DNA of 64,000 bases from Saprospiraceae bacterium (GTDB lineage Bacteria > Bacteroidota > Bacteroidia > Chitinophagales > Saprospiraceae). The stretch is taken from positions 496,001 through 560,000 of the forward strand of contig JADJOB010000001.1 in the NCBI GenBank assembly GCA_016714025.1. The letters are read 5' to 3'. Made by a program: the position numbers and the translations under genes. This document shows, one piece after another, positions 61,965 through 64,000 of the stretch. Position 1 is the stretch's first letter, and the number at the start of each line of letters is the position of its first letter. Below the pieces are notes generated by a model. The model was not told where the DNA came from and did no database searches. It was given only the letters and a program-made list of their open reading frames with translations.

Positions 61965-64000
61965 TGCAGATTCTGGAACCCATTCAAGCTTTACTCAATT
62001 CCGTAAAAGGAAAATATGCTGATTTTAAACAGGAATTGATTAAAGATTTTTGGATTTGTCAGGTCAGCAGGGAATGTTCGATTGCAGGCAGAAAAGAAGT
62101 GCTAACCGGTAAGGCAAAATTTGGAATTCTTGGAGATGGCAAAGAAGTCCCGCAAGTTGCGATGGCTAGGGCATTTCAAAAAGGGGATTTTCGATCAGGC
62201 TATTACCGGGACCAAACTTTTATGATGGCTATCGGGCAATGTACCATTAAAGATTTTTTTGCCCAACTGTATGCAGACCCTTACAATGATCCCTTTAGCA
62301 AAGGTCTTCAAATGAATGCCCATTTTTCATCTGAATTAATTGATTCGCAGGGTAATTGGTTAAACCATACCGAACGATTTAATATTTCATCTGACATTTC
62401 AAGTACTGGTGGCCAAATGGCGCGTGCATTTGGACTGGCGTTTGCATCCAAATATTACAGACAACATCCAGAACTTTCTCATAATTCCAATTTTTCCAAA
62501 TCAGGAAATGAAGTTTCTTTTTGTACCATTGGCGATGCATCCACTTCTGAAGGCGTGTTTTGGGAAACGCTTAATGCAGCAGGTGTTTTACAAGTTCCTT
62601 TAGCTGTTTCAGTATGGGATGACGGGTACGGTATATCGGTACCCATTGAATTACAAACAACGAAAGGAAGTATCTCCAAAGCAGTTGCTGGTTTTGAATC
62701 AGAAGGGCCGGCTCAAGGAATAAAAATTTTTACAGCAAAAGCATGGGATTACGCTGAGCTGGTAAGCACTTATAAAAATGGGATTGAATATGTTCGTACC
62801 CATCATATGCCTGCCTTATTTCATATTCAAGAAGTGACCCAACCTCAAGGGCATTCAACTTCAGGTTCACATGAGCGTTATAAATCGAAATCCCGAATGG
62901 AATGGGAAGTAGAAAATGATTGCATTAAAATCATGGCCGATTGGTTATTGTCTAAAAACATTTTGGATGCAGCCAAATTGGAAGAAATTAAAGAGTTGGC
63001 TAAACAACATGTAAAAGAAGAAAGACAAAAGGCCTGGCAAAATTATTTGCAACCCATTTTAACATTAAAAAATGAGCTTCTTGAAATTTGTAATGAAAAT
63101 CAATTATTACATGCTTCCAACGAATTAAATTCACTCAAGGAGCCTGGATGGAATGAATTGGTAGAAATTGCAAGAAATACACAACTGACTGCTATAAATC
63201 AAAGTCAAAAAATTAAATTGAAAGAATGGATCGATAAGCAATTTAAAGAAGCAGATGTTGTATTTCATAAAAACCTGTATTCTCAAACAACTGATTCAGC
63301 AATCCAGGTTACAGAAGTTGAAGCAGTTTACTCATCAGAATCAAAAGAAGTGAATGGATATCAAATCCTCAATCAATTTTTTGATACGTGTTTAGCATCA
63401 GATAACCGCATTCTTGCTTTCGGTGAAGACGTTGGACAGATTGGCGATGTGAACCAAGGTTTTATGGGTTTACAGGAAAAACATGGTATTAGCAGGGTTT
63501 TTGATACAGGTATCCGAGAATGGACCATTGTCGGTCAAGCCATAGGCAGTGCCATGCGGGGCTTAAAACCCATAGCAGAAATTCAATATCTGGATTACAT
63601 CGTGTACGCACTTTCCCCTTTAATGGATGACCTGGCAACCCTCAGATACCGATCCGGCGGATTACAAAAAGCACCTGTCATTATAAGGACCAGAGGCCAT
63701 CGGTTGGAAGGGATTTGGCACTCCGGTTCACCAATTGGAATGTTGTTGCATTCACTTCGCGGTATATATATTTGTGTGCCAAGAAATATGACACAAGCAG
63801 CAGGAATGTATAACACGCTTTTAAAAAGTGGCGATCCAGGGTTAGTCATTGAATGTTTGAATGGATACCGCTTAAAAGAAAAGCTTCCTGATAATTTAGA
63901 TGAATTTACACTTCCTTTAGGTAAAGTTGAAATACTGACTACAGGTAAAGATATTACGCTGGTTACCTATGGATCCTGTATTCGAGTTGCACAAAAAGCT
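61965..64000 (+). CDS. fused alpha/beta E1 of a 2-oxoacid dehydrogenase (3' end outside window)
   Basis: A thiamine-diphosphate E1 with the alpha and beta halves in one chain, as found in Bacteroidota branched-chain or pyruvate dehydrogenase complexes. The ATG at 61965 opens 678 codons to the window edge without a stop. The alpha half carries GDASTSEGVFWETLN, then WDDGYGISVP where many relatives have an Asn-containing loop. The beta half starts near residue 470 (NQFFDTCLASDNRILAFGEDVG) and continues to GRRGHR-like IIRTRGHRLEG and the start of the transketolase C-terminal domain. Substrate (branched-chain oxoacids or pyruvate) is not resolved. Confidence 0.9.

Overview
The window comes from an AT-rich member of the Bacteroidota, most likely a Saprospiria/Chitinophaga-like lineage rather than a gut Bacteroides. 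Evidence: the division and cell-wall (dcw) cluster has the Bacteroidota gene order. FtsZ ends in the phylum-typical LHDNVD tail. Several large secreted proteins carry type IX secretion (T9SS) C-terminal sorting domains, including one gliding-motility-associated type. Promoters fit the TTTG-N19/20-TAnnTTTG pattern of the phylum. Conserved phylum-level neighbourhoods are present (miaB / sigma-54 activator / lptE / secG, and rsmE / DUF4159). No phage, insertion sequence, CRISPR array or rRNA was seen; there is one tRNA.

Layout. 1-2361 (-): tyrosine/homogentisate catabolism (hppD, cut by the window edge, and hmgA). 2618-6933 (+): miaB, a sigma-54-type AAA+ activator, lptE, a TPR-like protein and secG. 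7022-10204 (+): a small membrane-anchored protein and a TonB-dependent receptor of the hemoglobin/heme type. 10364-17397 (+): a small membrane protein, then two big T9SS surface proteins; the first has a 12-G homopolymer that throws its signal peptide out of frame, and the second has twelve 49-residue repeats. 17988-19816 (-): a MbnP/MbnH-like copper protein and di-heme enzyme pair. 19910-21581 (-): exonuclease and TerC protein. 21747-21824 (+): tRNA-Val. 21864-27929 (-): a plant-like LRR surface protein and a PQQ-type sugar dehydrogenase, both with T9SS tails. 28338-33136 (-): murB, an ABC exporter and a PKD-repeat surface protein. 33307-48746 (-): the dcw cluster, in transcription order mraZ-rsmH-ftsL-ftsI-murE-mraY-murD-ftsW-murG-murC-ftsQ-ftsA-ftsZ (murF and ddl are absent). 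49211-64000: central metabolism and housekeeping: 2-oxoglutarate dehydrogenase E1, rsmE, DUF4159, DedA, a dicarboxylate/amino-acid symporter, a membrane hydrolase, a methyltransferase, DUF3467, ruvB, isocitrate dehydrogenase, DUF1573 and a fused 2-oxoacid dehydrogenase E1 cut by the right edge.

The most unusual things seen are: (i) a probable phase-variable (or mis-assembled) poly-G switch at 11006-11017 controlling export of a surface protein; (ii) three GTGG boxes with exact 10-bp period directly upstream of mraZ, which look like the MraZ operator; (iii) the MbnP/MbnH pair, which predicts a kynurenine-dependent copper site; (iv) a large nested hairpin in the only long gap inside the dcw operon (murE-mraY); (v) a 19-bp element repeated beside two inverted repeats at 17.5-17.7 kb; and (vi) a surface protein whose base composition changes abruptly in mid-gene. 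All functional statements rest on motif recognition by eye; no database search was possible.
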